NCBI RefSeq assembly: GCF_964340395.1
Contig: NC_135568.1
Span: 18,708,748 to 18,772,747, forward strand
Source of the DNA: Glandiceps talaboti
Lineage: Eukaryota > Hemichordata > Enteropneusta > Spengelidae
Direction of reading: 5' to 3'
Length of the DNA: 64,000 nucleotides
The notes beneath the pieces were generated by a model. It did not search any database. It was not told where the DNA came from and saw only the letters and a program-made list of their open reading frames with translations. The position numbers and the translations under genes were made by a program. This document shows positions 38,270 to 50,639 of this stretch, in pieces. Within the stretch, counting starts at the first letter, position 1. Every line of letters begins with the position of its first letter.

Positions 38270-39540
38270 CAATGCATACTGTCGGGAGGGGATTTGTACA
38301 TTGGGTTCTGTCTGTCCGTGTGTACATTAATGCCTTCACCCTCATATCTCTGGCATGCACTAACTTATTGCAGCCAAACCTGGCATAAAGGTAACATACT
38401 ATGTGAGAGATATGCATGTTACTTTTGTTTTATGACTGATTCAAAAATGGCCAAATGGCGGCTATATTTGTTGTTAAATTTCACAATATGCATCATAACT
38501 TTGGAGGAATAATACATACTGTCAAATAATTCAGGATATGCATTATCTTTGGTTCTCATATCACTTTTTACTCAATGGCAGCCATATATGTAGTGAACAA
38601 TCATGATTTACCACCTAACTCAAAAACTTTAATAGCTCGCGCAGCGGCAGCGAAGCTACCGTGAAGCGGCTCAATGACTAGTACGCATGTGCGTCGTATA
38701 TACTATGCGAAAAAATTTGGTGGTTCTCCCAATGATGCATTGCGGTGCGCACTGACTACGCATGCGCCTTCCATATACTACGTGCATTCTCCACGCACTA
38801 CCGTATCATCGTATATCATAGGCGACATAACATCACCATGCATTGCAATATTGTAACAGTAGGCCTGTTGGCACGATTATTGTAACATTGTAACGAGTAT
38901 CGAGGCATCACTGTACCTCAAGGAGAAATTGTTACACTATTTGGAAGTTTGATGCACGGCGATACGGACCACTGATGACATAGCGCAGTTTAATTTCCGA
39001 GTTGTGGAAGTGTGGTTTTGACATTTATATTGTCGATAATTGTTTTTTTCTACATGTTTTAAAAAGAATATCTACTTTCCTATGTTTGTTGGTACAGTAA
39101 CATTCCTAAATCATCGAGTTGAATTGTCCAAAGACCAACGTACGTTGGTGGAGGGTCTATGATAAGTTGGCTGATTGAAAATGAACAATATTAATCTAAT
39201 GGCTATGATGGTTTTTGAAACCAACAACTGCATAGAGTGTTGACTTGCTTTATTTCTCGTCCATGTCAGAGAATTAGTTGTCATTCAATAAAATAAATTT
39301 TGATAGTCAATACCCCTGGAAAATGACCCAAATCAAGTGTATCAACCCTGGCCCAGGCAGCCGGTCACAAATGAATCTACCCTGCGAGCTTATGGGCTTT
39401 GCCTAGTTATGATATTACATAGAGACTACATTCAAGTGTCTACCACCATATTGCCAGGTTTTAACTTAGTTTTGAGACATTGACATTAGCTAAAAAATGG
39501 GGCTAAAAGCGCTTACTGGCAGCCATTTTGAATATATAAT
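38270..39540 (+). repeat. Module D copy split by a nested insertion
   Basis: 38270-38633 carries TTGGGTTCTGTCTGTCCGTG, TATTGCAGCCAAACCTGGCA, GGCGGCTATATT and CCTAACTCAAAAACTTTAAT. The expected continuation, CATAGAGACTACATTCAAGT, appears only at about 39418. The same words are adjacent at 57600-57650 (CATAATACATAGAGACTCCA), which marks the 38634-39417 segment as inserted. Confidence 0.7.
38634..39417. mobile_element. CpG-rich insertion nested in module D, about 780 bp
   Basis: The segment between the two halves of module D is richer in CpG (GCTCGCGCAGCGGCAGCGAA at the left; ATGCATTGCGGTGCGC, GACTACGCATGCGCC) than the surrounding DNA. TAGCTCGC at the left and GCGAGCTTA (about 39384) near the right are a possible short inverted pair. 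A 14-bp palindrome CCAACGTACGTTGG is at about 39137. Ends are approximate, and no ORF was found. Confidence 0.6.
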
Positions 39541-39734
39541 TAGGTAATGTAGCAAAGTTGCAACATTTTATACATAATGTTGCACTTGTTTTGTATTCCT
39601 TATTTAATGACCTTTCGAAATATATATAGATATATGAGGGTTAAATAACCAAATTTTCGAAAAAATGTGGGATTGGTGTATAGTCATACACAAAAATGCA
39701 TAGACCCCCTCCCTCCCAGGAAGTCAGTCTCTAA

Positions 39735-40130
39735 GGGGTTAAATTATACATTGCAATTTGAAGGTGCATTGTAGTTATAGTACATTGTAATCAGAAGGTG
39801 CATTGTAGTTATATTAAATAGTACATTACAATCAGAAGGTGCATTGTAGTTATTAAATGGTACATTACAATGGTAAGGTGCATTGCAGTTATGAAATAGT
39901 ACATTACAATGATAAGGTGCATTGTAGTTATTATATAGTACATTGCAATGGTAAGGTGCATTGTAGTTATTAGGTAGTACATAGCATAAGGTACATTGTA
40001 GTTATTAAATAGTACATTGTAATCGTAAAATGCATTATTTGTTATAAAGTCAGTGTCACCTACATTACCACTGTTACATTATTTGTTATAAAGTCAGTGT
40101 CACCTACATTACCACTGTGACATTATCAAG
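39735..40130. repeat. Degenerate 38-40-bp minisatellite and a 45-bp duplication
   Basis: About seven degenerate copies built on AAGGTGCATTGTAGTTATTA and TAGTACATTACAATG (39735-40035). They are followed by two copies of a unit with GTTATAAAGTCAGTGTCACC + TACATTACCACTGT (40037-40127). Confidence 0.85.
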
Positions 40131-40406
40131 GATATCACATAAGTATCATAAAAGTATTTGAAACTACTTTAGGTCTTGTCATATGCATGTCATTTGTAAA
40201 ATTACCTTTGATGTTAACCTCATTGATATAGGAACTCAAAAATGATTTGTGTTTTGTGATATTGTATTTGTAACCATGTACATTTTTGTACTGTAATGTT
40301 AACTCCTCATATTATTGAAATGTCCAAATCAACATAGTCTACTAAATGCATGGAATGTAGAAAACATGACATACATGTAATTGTAGTTGTGTATGTATAC
40401 AGCTTA

Positions 40407-40690
40407 GTCAATGGATTACAGGAAAAGGGCTAGTCCATGGAATACAGGTGACTCTATTCCATGGAATATAGCTGATTATAGTTCATGGAATACAGGAGAG
40501 GAGATAGTCCATGGAATACAGGAGAAAGAGATAGTCCATGGAATACAGGAGAGAGAGATAGATCATCCATGGAATACAGGAGAGAGAGAGAGAGAAATAG
40601 TCCATGGAATAAAAAGAAAGAATTAATGATAATTTGTGGTTTATGTTGACACTACAAATATGATGATAGAGCATGGAATACAGGGTAACA
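40407..40690. repeat. Short irregular tandem repeat
   Basis: TAGTCCATGGAATACAGGAG in about seven irregular copies (units of roughly 20-35 bp), with growing GA runs between them. It resembles a minisatellite at an early or decayed stage. Confidence 0.8.
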
Positions 40691-41320
40691 TTAATGTGAT
40701 AGGAAGTCAGAAAAGTACCTGTAAATGGCCTCCTGTGTCTGTGTTTGATAGGCCATGCATTTACGTAGTCAACTATAAATAGGCTGTTTTGCATGTAAAG
40801 AAGCTGGCTGATGACAGTAATGACAGATGGTGCTACTATACAGGTCTGTGTGATGTACACACTAGATTAATTACACATCAGTTTCCTATAAAATGCATTA
40901 ACTGCTAATGTCAAGTTCACATACTTTGTATTCATTTAAATTTGACTTTGCAGTGTTGCCTAGTACACAGTGGAATAGGAATAACCAGTTTTTTGTTGCC
41001 CTGTTTATGTGGCACTGTACAGATATTATTGACTATGAATGCATTCTATTAGTATTTCAGTTATTAGTTTTACATATAATTTGTAAAAAGAGGTCGATAC
41101 ATCACTTGAACTGTCAGTAATTTGTCCACCCCCCATCAATGATTGGAATAATCCAGTGTCTCAGAATAGCTTCCGTGAAAAGTGCAGGTATGCCTTACAA
41201 TATGACAGTTGCTGACTGTAGAAGCCATACAAAATTACAATGTACCTTTTCTGATGTAATATAGTGTACTTTGAAATTATGATACATATACTGTAGTAGT
41301 AGTGCTATAGGCATGGTAAG
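40691..41320. other. Intronic DNA, nothing recognised
   Basis: No repeats or coding signals recognised. Confidence 0.45.
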
Positions 41321-41393
<73 letters not shown>

Positions 41394-41480
41394 AGCGTAT
41401 AAACGACTTAAAGTCAAAAACCACCTGATGGATTGCTTTGGTATTTAGTGAAAACATTACTTAGGTGTGTAAATGGAAAT
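41300..41480 (+). repeat. GT microsatellite plus composite-repeat head
   Basis: A GT run (about 41321-41390) is followed by TAAACGACTTAAAGTCAAAA and TGGATTGCTTTGGTATTTAG. The same arrangement, preceded by AGGCATGGTAA, occurs at 49415-49580 and, without a long GT run, at 49862-49960. This looks like the 5' head of the composite repeat. Confidence 0.75.
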
Positions 41481-41940
41481 AATGCAAATGAAAATGAACA
41501 AACCAGCGATGTACTTTGTCTATTTTACATGTCTTTGTTGTTGTTTGCTAACAGTCTCATCCATCAAGCAATGAAAAGAACACATTTTCGTCGTCCAAAT
41601 GAATTCAAGTGAAAATCATGGTTGAACTTGTTATTTTATCGCAGTTCTAGCATTTTATGGTTGAATTTAGGTTAGTTTTGTTGCTCCAGACTCCAAATAA
41701 ATGGTTATTTGCTTGGTACAATTCCTGTGCATGTCCTTACTGGGTGTTCTTTATTAATTTATACATACATGTAATTCAAGGTCAAATAGTCAAATTTTGT
41801 TTTACTTCATAGCTTTTTGTGTCAAATATTTCAATATTGATGACTAAAAAAGTACTTATTGTCTGTTCCAAAAGTTTAATCCATATAGACTAAGACACCA
41901 TTCATGGGGGCTACAGTCTTCTACGAAGGTTTGTATTTTA

Positions 41941-42687
41941 TCAGGTCTGGTATTGCTGCTGTAACACTGCATCAGGTCTTGTATTGCAGTAACACTGCAT
42001 CAGGTCTTGTATTGCAGTAACACTGCATCAGGTCTGGTATTGCTGCTGTAACACTGCATCAGGTCTTGTATTGCAGTAACACTGCATCAGGTCTGGTATT
42101 GCTGCAGTAACATTGCATCAGGTCTTGTATTGCTGCCATAACATTGCATCAGGTCTTGTATTGCTGTAGTAACACTGCATCAGGTCTTGTATTGCTGCCA
42201 TAACACTGCATCAGGTCTTGTATTGCTGCCATAACACTGCATCAGGTCTGGTATTGCTGCGGTAACACTGCATTAGGTCTGGTATTGCTGCAGTAACACT
42301 GCATCAGGTTTTGTATTGCTGCAGTAACACTGCATCAGGTCTGGTATTGCTGCAGTAACACTGCATCAGGTCTGGTATTGCTGCCATAACACTGCATCAG
42401 GTCTGGTATTGCTGCGGTAACACTGCATCAGGTCTTGTATTGCTGCCATAACACTGCATCAGGTCTTGTATTGCTGCAGTAACACTGCATTAGGTCTGGT
42501 ATTGCTGCAGTAACACTGCATCAGGTCTTGTATTGCTGCCATAACACTGCATCAGGTCTTGTATTGCTGCAGTAACACTGCATCAGGTCTAGTATTGCTG
42601 CAGTAACATTGCATCAGGTCTTGTATTGCTGCCATAACACTGCATCAGGTCTTGTATTGCTGCAGTAACACTGCATCAGGTCTGGTA
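41941..42687. repeat. Minisatellite, 31-bp unit with 28-bp variants, about 24 copies
   Basis: Unit GCATCAGGTCTTGTATTGCT + GCAGTAACACT. The leftmost copies lack three bases (TATTGCAGTAACA). CTGCCATAACA copies are interspersed. Confidence 0.96.
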
Positions 42688-42829
42688 GGCTGGATGCCAA
42701 CTGTTGATTCTAACCATTTGAGTGAAGGTATAAATGGTAACTATACTGTATAGGAACTAAACTACAGGTCTAGTATCACTGCATCAGAATGACAAATTTC
42801 ATAGTTACATCTGACCACTAGGTGGCGGT

Positions 42830-43262
42830 ATGATCAGCCGATTGTAGATTTTAGGTAATGCGATGTCCTGTCTATTACAATTTGATTGAAATCAACTGGC
42901 CGTAGCAACCGTGACCATGCCTTAGTAACAGTCAAATACCAGTATATTTTGCAAAGATAACAATTACTGAGTAGACACTAGAATAACCGTTCAAAAAATA
43001 CTTATAAGTTATAAATATGCCTAGCAACAAGATCACACCCATATCAACAAGCAATTATAGTAATGCACATTGCAAAGATAAAAACAGGGATGGATAGGCG
43101 TGTGAATAAACATTTTTAAATTGAAAATATGTGTTCCTAGTAGCAAGACTATGCCCATTAGCAACAGTGAAATGATGGTGTCTATTGAACATATAAAAAG
43201 AGAGATGGATGTAGATGAACATTAACAAAAATTGTGAAATGTTGTACAGTTGGTCATTAGCG
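42830..43262 (+). repeat. Composite repeat, three B modules
   Basis: CCGTAGCAACCGTGACCATG, ATGCCTAGCAACAAGATCAC and CCTAGTAGCAAGACTATGCC start successive units, each followed by a GCAAAGATAA-like word. The end is a weak C-like TGTACAGTTGGTCATTAGCG. Confidence 0.75.
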
Positions 43263-44297
43263 TTATTTTTATTTAGAGGGAAAGCTTGTATTACTGAAAG
43301 ATACATCACAGTTAGCATCTGGATTTGGATGTCAAAAATGATTGATATTGAAATTATATTCCCTTCCCCCACTTCTTTCTCTTGAAGCAGTGTCTTACTG
43401 ATAATTTTGGTACCAAGCATTGGTCATGGGGGATGGGAGAGGAGGGAGAGGGGATAGGAGAGGAGGGAGAGGGGATAGGTAGCAGGTGAAAGAGTATGAT
43501 TAATGCTAACCCATCGAAGTGAGTGGAGAGCTGGCTATGAATATTTAATTTCAACTGGAGAGAAAAACCAACATCATGTATAAATCTCATCACGTACTTG
43601 ATAACACTATGTGTGTATACCCCTACCACTGCCTCCTTCTATAGCTAGCTGTCTTCTCGCTTGCCTCACTTTTAATGGATATCATTATCCACAACTGGAT
43701 TTCATGTTCAAAAATAATGGTTAGAATGAGCATTTTTACTAAACAATCAAGACCTGATAAATGTAATCATGTACGCTACAGAGGATTTCACAAACAGATA
43801 CATTTAGGAGGACATCGTTTGCGTCTTTGGTTATGGGTAAGTCTTTGTATGAGTATTGTAAATGAGCTGACATGCAAATCATCTGAAAGTAGCTTCCATG
43901 TCATAATTGGTGTGGGTTCATCAACGTTTATTTATACAATGTAACCATTGATACACAGAGACAACAAGTACATGTATATTATTTGTTAAGTTTATGAATG
44001 ATGGAGGTGAGTGGACATACTAACTCTCTGTAAATCCTATTAATTAGAATTGTATGTACCTCACATGTCCTGGTGTACACTTCTGCTGTCTAAGATGAAG
44101 TGCTGTATGTTTTCTAATCATATGTGTTTATAGTTATACCATTGTTTGCAGTTGTACTTTATCATTTTTGTAGTATCATTGTTAGGGGAGGGATAAAGAT
44201 GCTGAAGACCTTATTACATGGTAACATGTATTTTTGGAGCTCAGTAATGTCATAGACATAGTTAAGTGTGTGAGTGTGTGTGTGTGTGTGTGTGTGC

Positions 44298-44346
<49 letters not shown>

Positions 44347-44960
44347 CGTGCATGTACCAATGGGCTACCTAAATTGATATTTATTAGGTATGTTACTTTG
44401 TGTATTAGTTTGGATATTGTTCATGATAACATAAGAAATATGAAACTAGGGTAAAGAAATGTGATTTCTGATTGAAAAAATGTCAACTGAAAAACTTCTG
44501 AAGAGATTGAGTGTTAAAATGAAATGTCCTTGGTCAAACAAGGTTAAAAATAAGTAATGTTTCAGGAATAATCCTTGAAAGAGCTGAATCCTTACACTAC
44601 TAAAAGTGTTAGAAAGATATTTTGATTTGACTAGAAAAGAAAAGAACAACATAGTTAGTATTGCACTATAGTTGGAATCACTTCCAAAACAGAACAAAAC
44701 CACCTCTACATGTAGATTGGTTTTGTTTTAGGGTAGATTGAGGTTCAGATTTAGTGAGATGACAGCAGCCTAACATTGGGTCCACAGTTTCTTATAGGTA
44801 CATGCAAAGGTCAGCTGTTGTCATTGTCAAATCATTGTTCATTGCCATTACAGATTGTCTTCATCTTTACTGAGAAGATCAAATTTGACTGGGATTGTAC
44901 TTGATGTTGGAATGAGTGATAATACAGTGCTTTACAATGTACTGTAATTTTATAACAAAT
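43263..44960. other. Mostly unique DNA with two simple repeats
   Basis: A GGGATAGGAGAGGAGGGAGA duplication at about 43436-43480 and a GT/GC microsatellite at 44266-44350. The candidate exon at 43675 lies here. Nothing else is supported. Confidence 0.5.
43675..43836 (+). CDS. CACNB: Candidate first or cassette exon 5 of CACNB (basic, Trp-ended)
   Basis: Fifty-four codons from ATG end in HRLRLWLW directly before the consensus donor GTAAGT, phase 0. The peptide is strongly basic in its second half (around residues 24-50). A pyrimidine-rich tract ending TATAG at 43644 could be a 3' splice site. If so, the exon would be 43645-43836, 192 nt and open throughout in the same frame, so it would be a symmetrical phase-0 cassette between any first exon and 50337. 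Vertebrate beta genes also carry an optional basic exon in this position. First exon, cassette exon or chance ORF cannot be separated here. Confidence 0.3.
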
Positions 44961-46528
44961 AATGCATACTGCTATATGGGGTGTTTTACATGTAATGCAT
45001 ACTGCTATATGTAGTGTATTACATGTAATGTATACTACTATATGTAGTGTTTTACATGTAACGCATACTGCTATATGTAGTGTTTTACATGTAACGCATA
45101 CTGCTATATGTAGTGTTTTACATGTAATGCATACTACTATAGGTAGTGTTTTACATGTAACGCATACTACTATATGTAGTGTTTTACATGTAATGTATAC
45201 TACTATATGTAGTGTTTTACATGTAACGCATACTGCTATATGTAGTGTTTTACATGTAACGCATACTACTATATGTAGTGTTTTACATGTAATGTATACT
45301 GCTATATGTAGTGTTTTACATGTAATGTATACTGCTATATGTAGTGTTTTACATGTAACGCATACTGCTATATGTAGTGTTTTACATGTAACGCATACTA
45401 CTATATGTAGTGTTTTACATGTAACGCATACTGCTATATGTAGTGTTTTACATGTAACGCATACTGCTATATGTAGTGTTTTACATGTAACGCATACTAC
45501 TATATGTAGTGTTTTACATGTAATGTATACTGCTATATGTAGTGTTTTACATGTAATGTATACTACTATATGTAGTGTTTTTCATGTAATGTATACTGCT
45601 ATATGTAGTGTTTTACATGTAACGCATACTACTATATGTAGTGTTTTACATGTAATGCATACTGCTATATGTAGTGTTTTACATGTAATGTATACTGCTA
45701 TATGTAGTGTTTTACATGTAACGCATACTGCTATACATTTTGTATGTAGTGTTTTACATGTAACGCATACTGCTATATGTAGTGTTTTACATGTAACGCA
45801 TACTACTATATGTAGTGTTTTACATGTAATGCATACTGCTATATGTAGTGTTTTACATGTAATGTATACTGCTATATGTAGTGTTTTACATGTAATGCAT
45901 ACTACTATATGTAGTGTTTTACATGTAATGCATACTGCTATATGTAGTGTTTAACATGTAACGCATACTGCTATATGTAGTGTTTTACATGTAATGCATA
46001 CTACTATATGTAGTGTTTTACATGTAACGCATACTACTATATGTAGTGTTTTACATGTAACGCATACTACTATATGTAGTGTTTTACATGTAACGTATAC
46101 TGCTATATGTAGTGTTTTACATGTAACGCATACTGCTATATGTAGTGTTTTACATGTAACGCATACTACTATATGTAGTGTTTTACATGTAACGCATACT
46201 ACTATATGTAGTGTTTTACATGTAATGCATACTACTATATGTAGTGTTTTACATGTAATGTATACTGCTATATGTAGTGTTTTACATGTAATGCATACTG
46301 CTATATATGTAGTGTTTTACATGTAATGCATACTGCTATATGTAGTGTTTTACATGTAACGCATACTGCTATATGTAGTGTTTTGCATGTAATGCATACT
46401 GCTATATGTAGTGTTTTACATGTAATGCATACTGCTATATGTAGTGTATTACATGTAATGTATACTACTATATGTAGTGTTTTACATGTAATGCATACTG
46501 CTATATGTAGTGTTTTACATGTAATGCA
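44961..46528. repeat. Minisatellite, 33-bp unit, about 47 copies, left half of a split array
   Basis: Unit ATGCATACTGCTATATGTAG + TGTTTTACATGTA. The left half has many ACGCATAC copies mixed with ATGTATAC and ATGCATAC. Inserted bases near 45735 (TACATTTTG) mark one irregular unit. Confidence 0.97.
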
Positions 46529-47400
46529 CAGGGTTCTCCCAAGCTTGAGAGTAGTCCCGGATACTAATTAATATTCATGAATAAATTAATGGTACACTCA
46601 AAGTACATGGTGTATGATCAAAGTTGCTAACAAAGAAGTTAAAACCAACTTTTCTTTCTCTTTGCACATCGATTTTTTTCAATCACAGTTTTTGATTAGT
46701 TTTCTCAGAAAAGCTAAAGTTGTTTCAATCAAACTAAATATCCAAAGACGACTGCAGTTTCAAAACTCTAAAAAGTTGCGTATACCCACACATACGCATT
46801 GAGTTTAGACGAAATCTCGTGATATATGAGACATCGCGATAGTTTGTGACGTCACCACCCGCCATTTTGGAAATTACGTGTTTTCATCGTCGTGCTATGT
46901 ACGATGTCAAACTACCAACTAAAAGTGTTTTCAGAGTAAAATTGAACAGAAAACTAATGATCGGACACAACATCAACACTTTATAAAAGGTATATGAGGC
47001 TGTTATACTTTTATTACGACGCTGAAGAATGCTAGTCGAAAGTCTGCAGCATCGTGTTTGCCCTGTAATTCACACGTACTGTGTACATGTGGATATCAAT
47101 GTATAGCGTCAGCTGTTGTCAGTTCACACTTCGTCTTTATAAATAGTCGAGTATTTGTCATTACTGGTCGTCTACATTGTTCGTTTCTCAAAGACATTTT
47201 AATACTTCATTATCTTTTAAATCAATACGTCCATGTGGGCAGAAAATGAAAGTACAATTATTAAAGTGAGTGTGTGTGGGGTGTCGAATGGTAACCAATT
47301 GTGACACTTGAAGGTGGTGGACGGTGACTTTGAGTAGTGGTCGCCAAGACTGAGTCCCGGACGCTAGCGTCCGGTGCCGTCCAGCGTGAGGAGATCCCTG
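46529..47400. mobile_element. CAGGG-ended DNA element inserted in the 33-bp array, 872 bp
   Basis: The ends are CAGGGTTCTCC and GGAGATCCCTG, 10 of 11 bases inverted. AATGCA at 46523-46528 and 47401-47406 is a true 6-bp target duplication, because each intact array unit contains it once. The body is unlike the array and carries CpG (ACATCGCGATAGTTTGTGAC; CCCGGACGCTAGCGTCCGG near the right end). There is no transposase ORF. Ends and duplication length match the element at 10406-12355, so they are probably one superfamily. Confidence 0.87.
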
Positions 47401-49247
47401 AATGCATACTGCTATATGTAGTGTTTTACATGTAATGTATACTGCTATATGTAGTGTTTTACATGTAATGTATACTGCTATATGTAGTGTTTTACATGTA
47501 ATGCATACTGCTATATGTAGTGTTTTACATGTAATGTATACTGCTATATGTAGTGTTTTACATGTAATGCATACTGCTATATGTAGTGTTTTACATGTAA
47601 TGCATACTGCTATATGTAGTGTTTTACATGTAATGCATACTGCTATATGGGGTGTTTTACATGTAATGTATACTGCTATATGTAGTGTTTTACATGTAAT
47701 GTATACTGCTATATGTAGTGTATTACATGTAATGTATACTGCTATATGTAGTGTTTTACATGTAATGTATACTGCTATATGTAGTGTTTTACATGTAATG
47801 TATACTGCTATATGTAGTGTATTACATGTAATGTATACTGCTATATGTAGTGTTTTACATGTAATGTATACTGCTATATCATAGTGTTTTACATGTAATG
47901 TATACTGCTATATGTAGTGTATTACATGTAATGTATACTGCTATATGTGGTGTTTTACATGTAATGCATACTGCTATATGTAGTGTTTTACATGTAATGT
48001 ATACTGCTATATGTAGTGTTTTACATGTAATGTATACTGCTATATGTAGTGTTTTACATGTAATGCATACTGCTATATGTGGTGTTTTACATGTAATGCA
48101 TACTGCTATCTGTAGTGTATTACATGTAATGTATACTACTATATGTAGTGTTTTACATGTAATGCGTACTGCTATATGTAGTGTATTACATGTAATGTAT
48201 ACTGCTATATGTAGTGTATTACATGTAATGCATACTGCTATATGTAGTGTATTACATGTAATGCATACTGCTATATGTAGTGTTTTACATGTAATGTATA
48301 CTGCTATATGTAGTGTATTACATGTAATGTATACTGCTATATGTAGTGTTTTACATGTAATGCATACTACTATATGTAGTGTATTACATGTAATGCATAC
48401 TACTATATGTAGTGTTTTACATGTAACGCATACTGCTATATGTAGTGTTTTACATGTAATGTATACTGCTATATGTAGTGTATTACATGTAATGTATACT
48501 GCTATATGTAGTGTTTTACATGTAATGTATACTGCTATATGTAGTGTTTTACATGTAATGCATACTGCTATATGTAGTGTTTTACATGTAATGCATACTG
48601 CTATATGTAGTGTTTTACATGTAATGCATACTGCTATATGTAGTGTATTACATGTAATGTATACTGCTATATGTAGTGTTTTACATGTAATGTATACTGC
48701 TATATGTAGTGTATTACATGTAATGTATACTGCTATATGTAGTGTTTTACATGTAATGTATACTGCTATATGTAGTGTTTTACATGTAATGTATACTGCT
48801 ATATGTAGTGTTTTACATGTAATGCATACTGCTATATGTAGTGTTTTACATGTAATGTATACTGCTATATGTAGTGTATTACATGTAATGTATACTGCTA
48901 TATGTAGTGTTTTACATGTAATGTATACTGCTATATGTAGTGTTTTACATGTAATGTATACTGCTATATGTAGTGTTTTACATGTAATGCATACTGCTAT
49001 GTGTAGTGTTTTACATGTAATGTATACTGCTGTATGTAGTGTTTTACATGTAATGCATACTGCTATATGTAGTGTTTTACATGTAATGTATACTGCTATA
49101 TGTGGTGTTTTACATGTAATGCATACTGCTATATGTAGTGTATTACATGTAATGTATACTGCTATATGTAGTGTTTTACATGTAATGTATACTGCTGTAC
49201 ATGTATGTAGTGTTTTACATGTACTGCCACATGTGGTGTTTTACATG
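47401..49247. repeat. Minisatellite, 33-bp unit, about 55 copies, right half of the split array
   Basis: Same unit as the left half, but the ACGCATAC form is almost absent (one copy near 48426), and GTGTATTACATG copies, rare on the left, are frequent. Confidence 0.97.
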
Positions 49248-49449
49248 TAAACAAGGGTATGTTCAATTTATAATACAACATGTTTGCACTTGCTAATGAT
49301 TGATATAGCTCCAATAACAAAGTAATTAACATATTTGTGGTGCAGAACACTCTTTCCAATAAACCTGTGATCAAAGTCTTGTTGTCATTTTTAGCACAAC
49401 TGAATACTGAGATGGTAGGCATGGTAAAGTGTATGTATATATGTGTGTA

Positions 49450-49504
<55 letters not shown>

Positions 49505-50336
49505 ATTCGTGTGTGCATCTGTGTGTAAACGACTTAAAGTCTAAAACTGTCGGACCTATGGCTTTGGTATTTGGTAGGGGAAATTATTCAGGGCTGTGTA
49601 GATGAGAAATTTTTCGATGAATATGATTACACCACATGTGTGATTTGGGTTGAAAAATGTAATTTTTGGTACAAGAGAAGCTTTGAATCTCATGTTAGAA
49701 TAAAATGTTATTATTTTATTTATGTTTATATACAGTCATTAAATCTTTTATGGGGTACTTCACACCTACTTGTCAATGGCATCAAGATTAATATCTGTTT
49801 GAAATCATGTGATCTTTTCTTACAGTTGAACTATGTAATGTTCATTAATATTCCTGCTATAGACCTGGTAAAGTGTTGTTTGTCTGTCTGTGTATCTGTC
49901 TGTGAATGACTTAAAGGCAAAAATAACTTGGAAGATTATTTTGATATTTTGGTAGAGATGTTGCTTTCAGTCTCTAGTTAGTATATTGTTCAAGACAAAA
50001 TGTACGTATCTGCGTAGTGACAACACCATACCCATAGCAACAGCCAAATGTGCATCAGCTACACAGAAAATGCATATCCACATTCACATACAAAAAATGT
50101 ACATAGACAATTTGTCCAGTCACACTGACATGGTCTCATTTCTCAATATAATCTACTATGTACAATCAATGTATATAGGTCAATTAACCATCACTATATA
50201 TTTGAGCAGACATTGCTATGTATCATGTTATGAACTTTTCACTGAATTATCCACTCATTAAATAGTGTTTGGGACTGTATTCAAATGTAGAAGACTTATT
50301 CATAATGTTTTGTCTGTTTGTGTGCTCACTTTACAG
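49248..50336. other. Intronic DNA: GT microsatellite and composite-repeat heads
   Basis: A GT run at about 49455-49503 is flanked by AGGCATGGTAAAG and TAAACGACTTAAAGTCTAAA. A second head occurs at about 49862-49960 (GTCTGTCTGTGTATCTG, GAATGACTTAAAGGCAAAAA). A B-like CATACCCATAGCAACAGCCA is at about 50027. The 3' splice site for the exon at 50337 follows. Confidence 0.65.
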
Positions 50337-50456
50337 GGATCCGAGGATTCTAACTATGGCCGTCCCTCAGATTCTGATCTGTCATTAGATGAAGAAAGAG
50401 AAGCATTGAAAAGAGAGACAGAGAAACAAGCAAGGTTACAGCTGGAAAGGGCAAGG
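50337..50456 (+). CDS. CACNB: CACNB exon: end of N-terminus / start of conserved core
   Basis: Forty codons between a TTTACAG acceptor and a GTCAGT donor, phase 0 on both sides. The translation starts [20 protein letters not shown] and ends RLQLERAR. This corresponds to the invariant vertebrate block [20 protein letters not shown], which starts the exon shared by all isoforms, followed by the charged helix that leads into SH3. Length is one codon shorter than the usual 41. The [10 protein letters not shown] core is intact. This exon is the common landing site for every alternative first exon upstream, which is why its phase-0 acceptor matters. Confidence 0.93.
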
Positions 50457-50639
50457 GTCAGTATGCAAATTACCTTATATCAAAACAGATGGTGGTTGAC
50501 TAGCTATGACATTTTCTGAAACTTAGAGAACCTTTACTACTATCAAATTTGTTTAAATATGTAACCACATATTATTATAGGTAAGCTTACTAGTTTGAAA
50601 AAAACTCCTGACCTTAAACTTTATGTGGGAACTTCTTAA

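Noticed and set aside
43354-43629. 91-codon minus-strand ORF
   Set aside because: Low-complexity Pro/Ser run from a GGGAGAGG repeat; no support.
47898-49250. 450-codon ORF, and 330-codon ORF at 44962-45954
   Set aside because: Both are the 33-bp minisatellite; the 11-residue repeat simply mirrors the DNA period.
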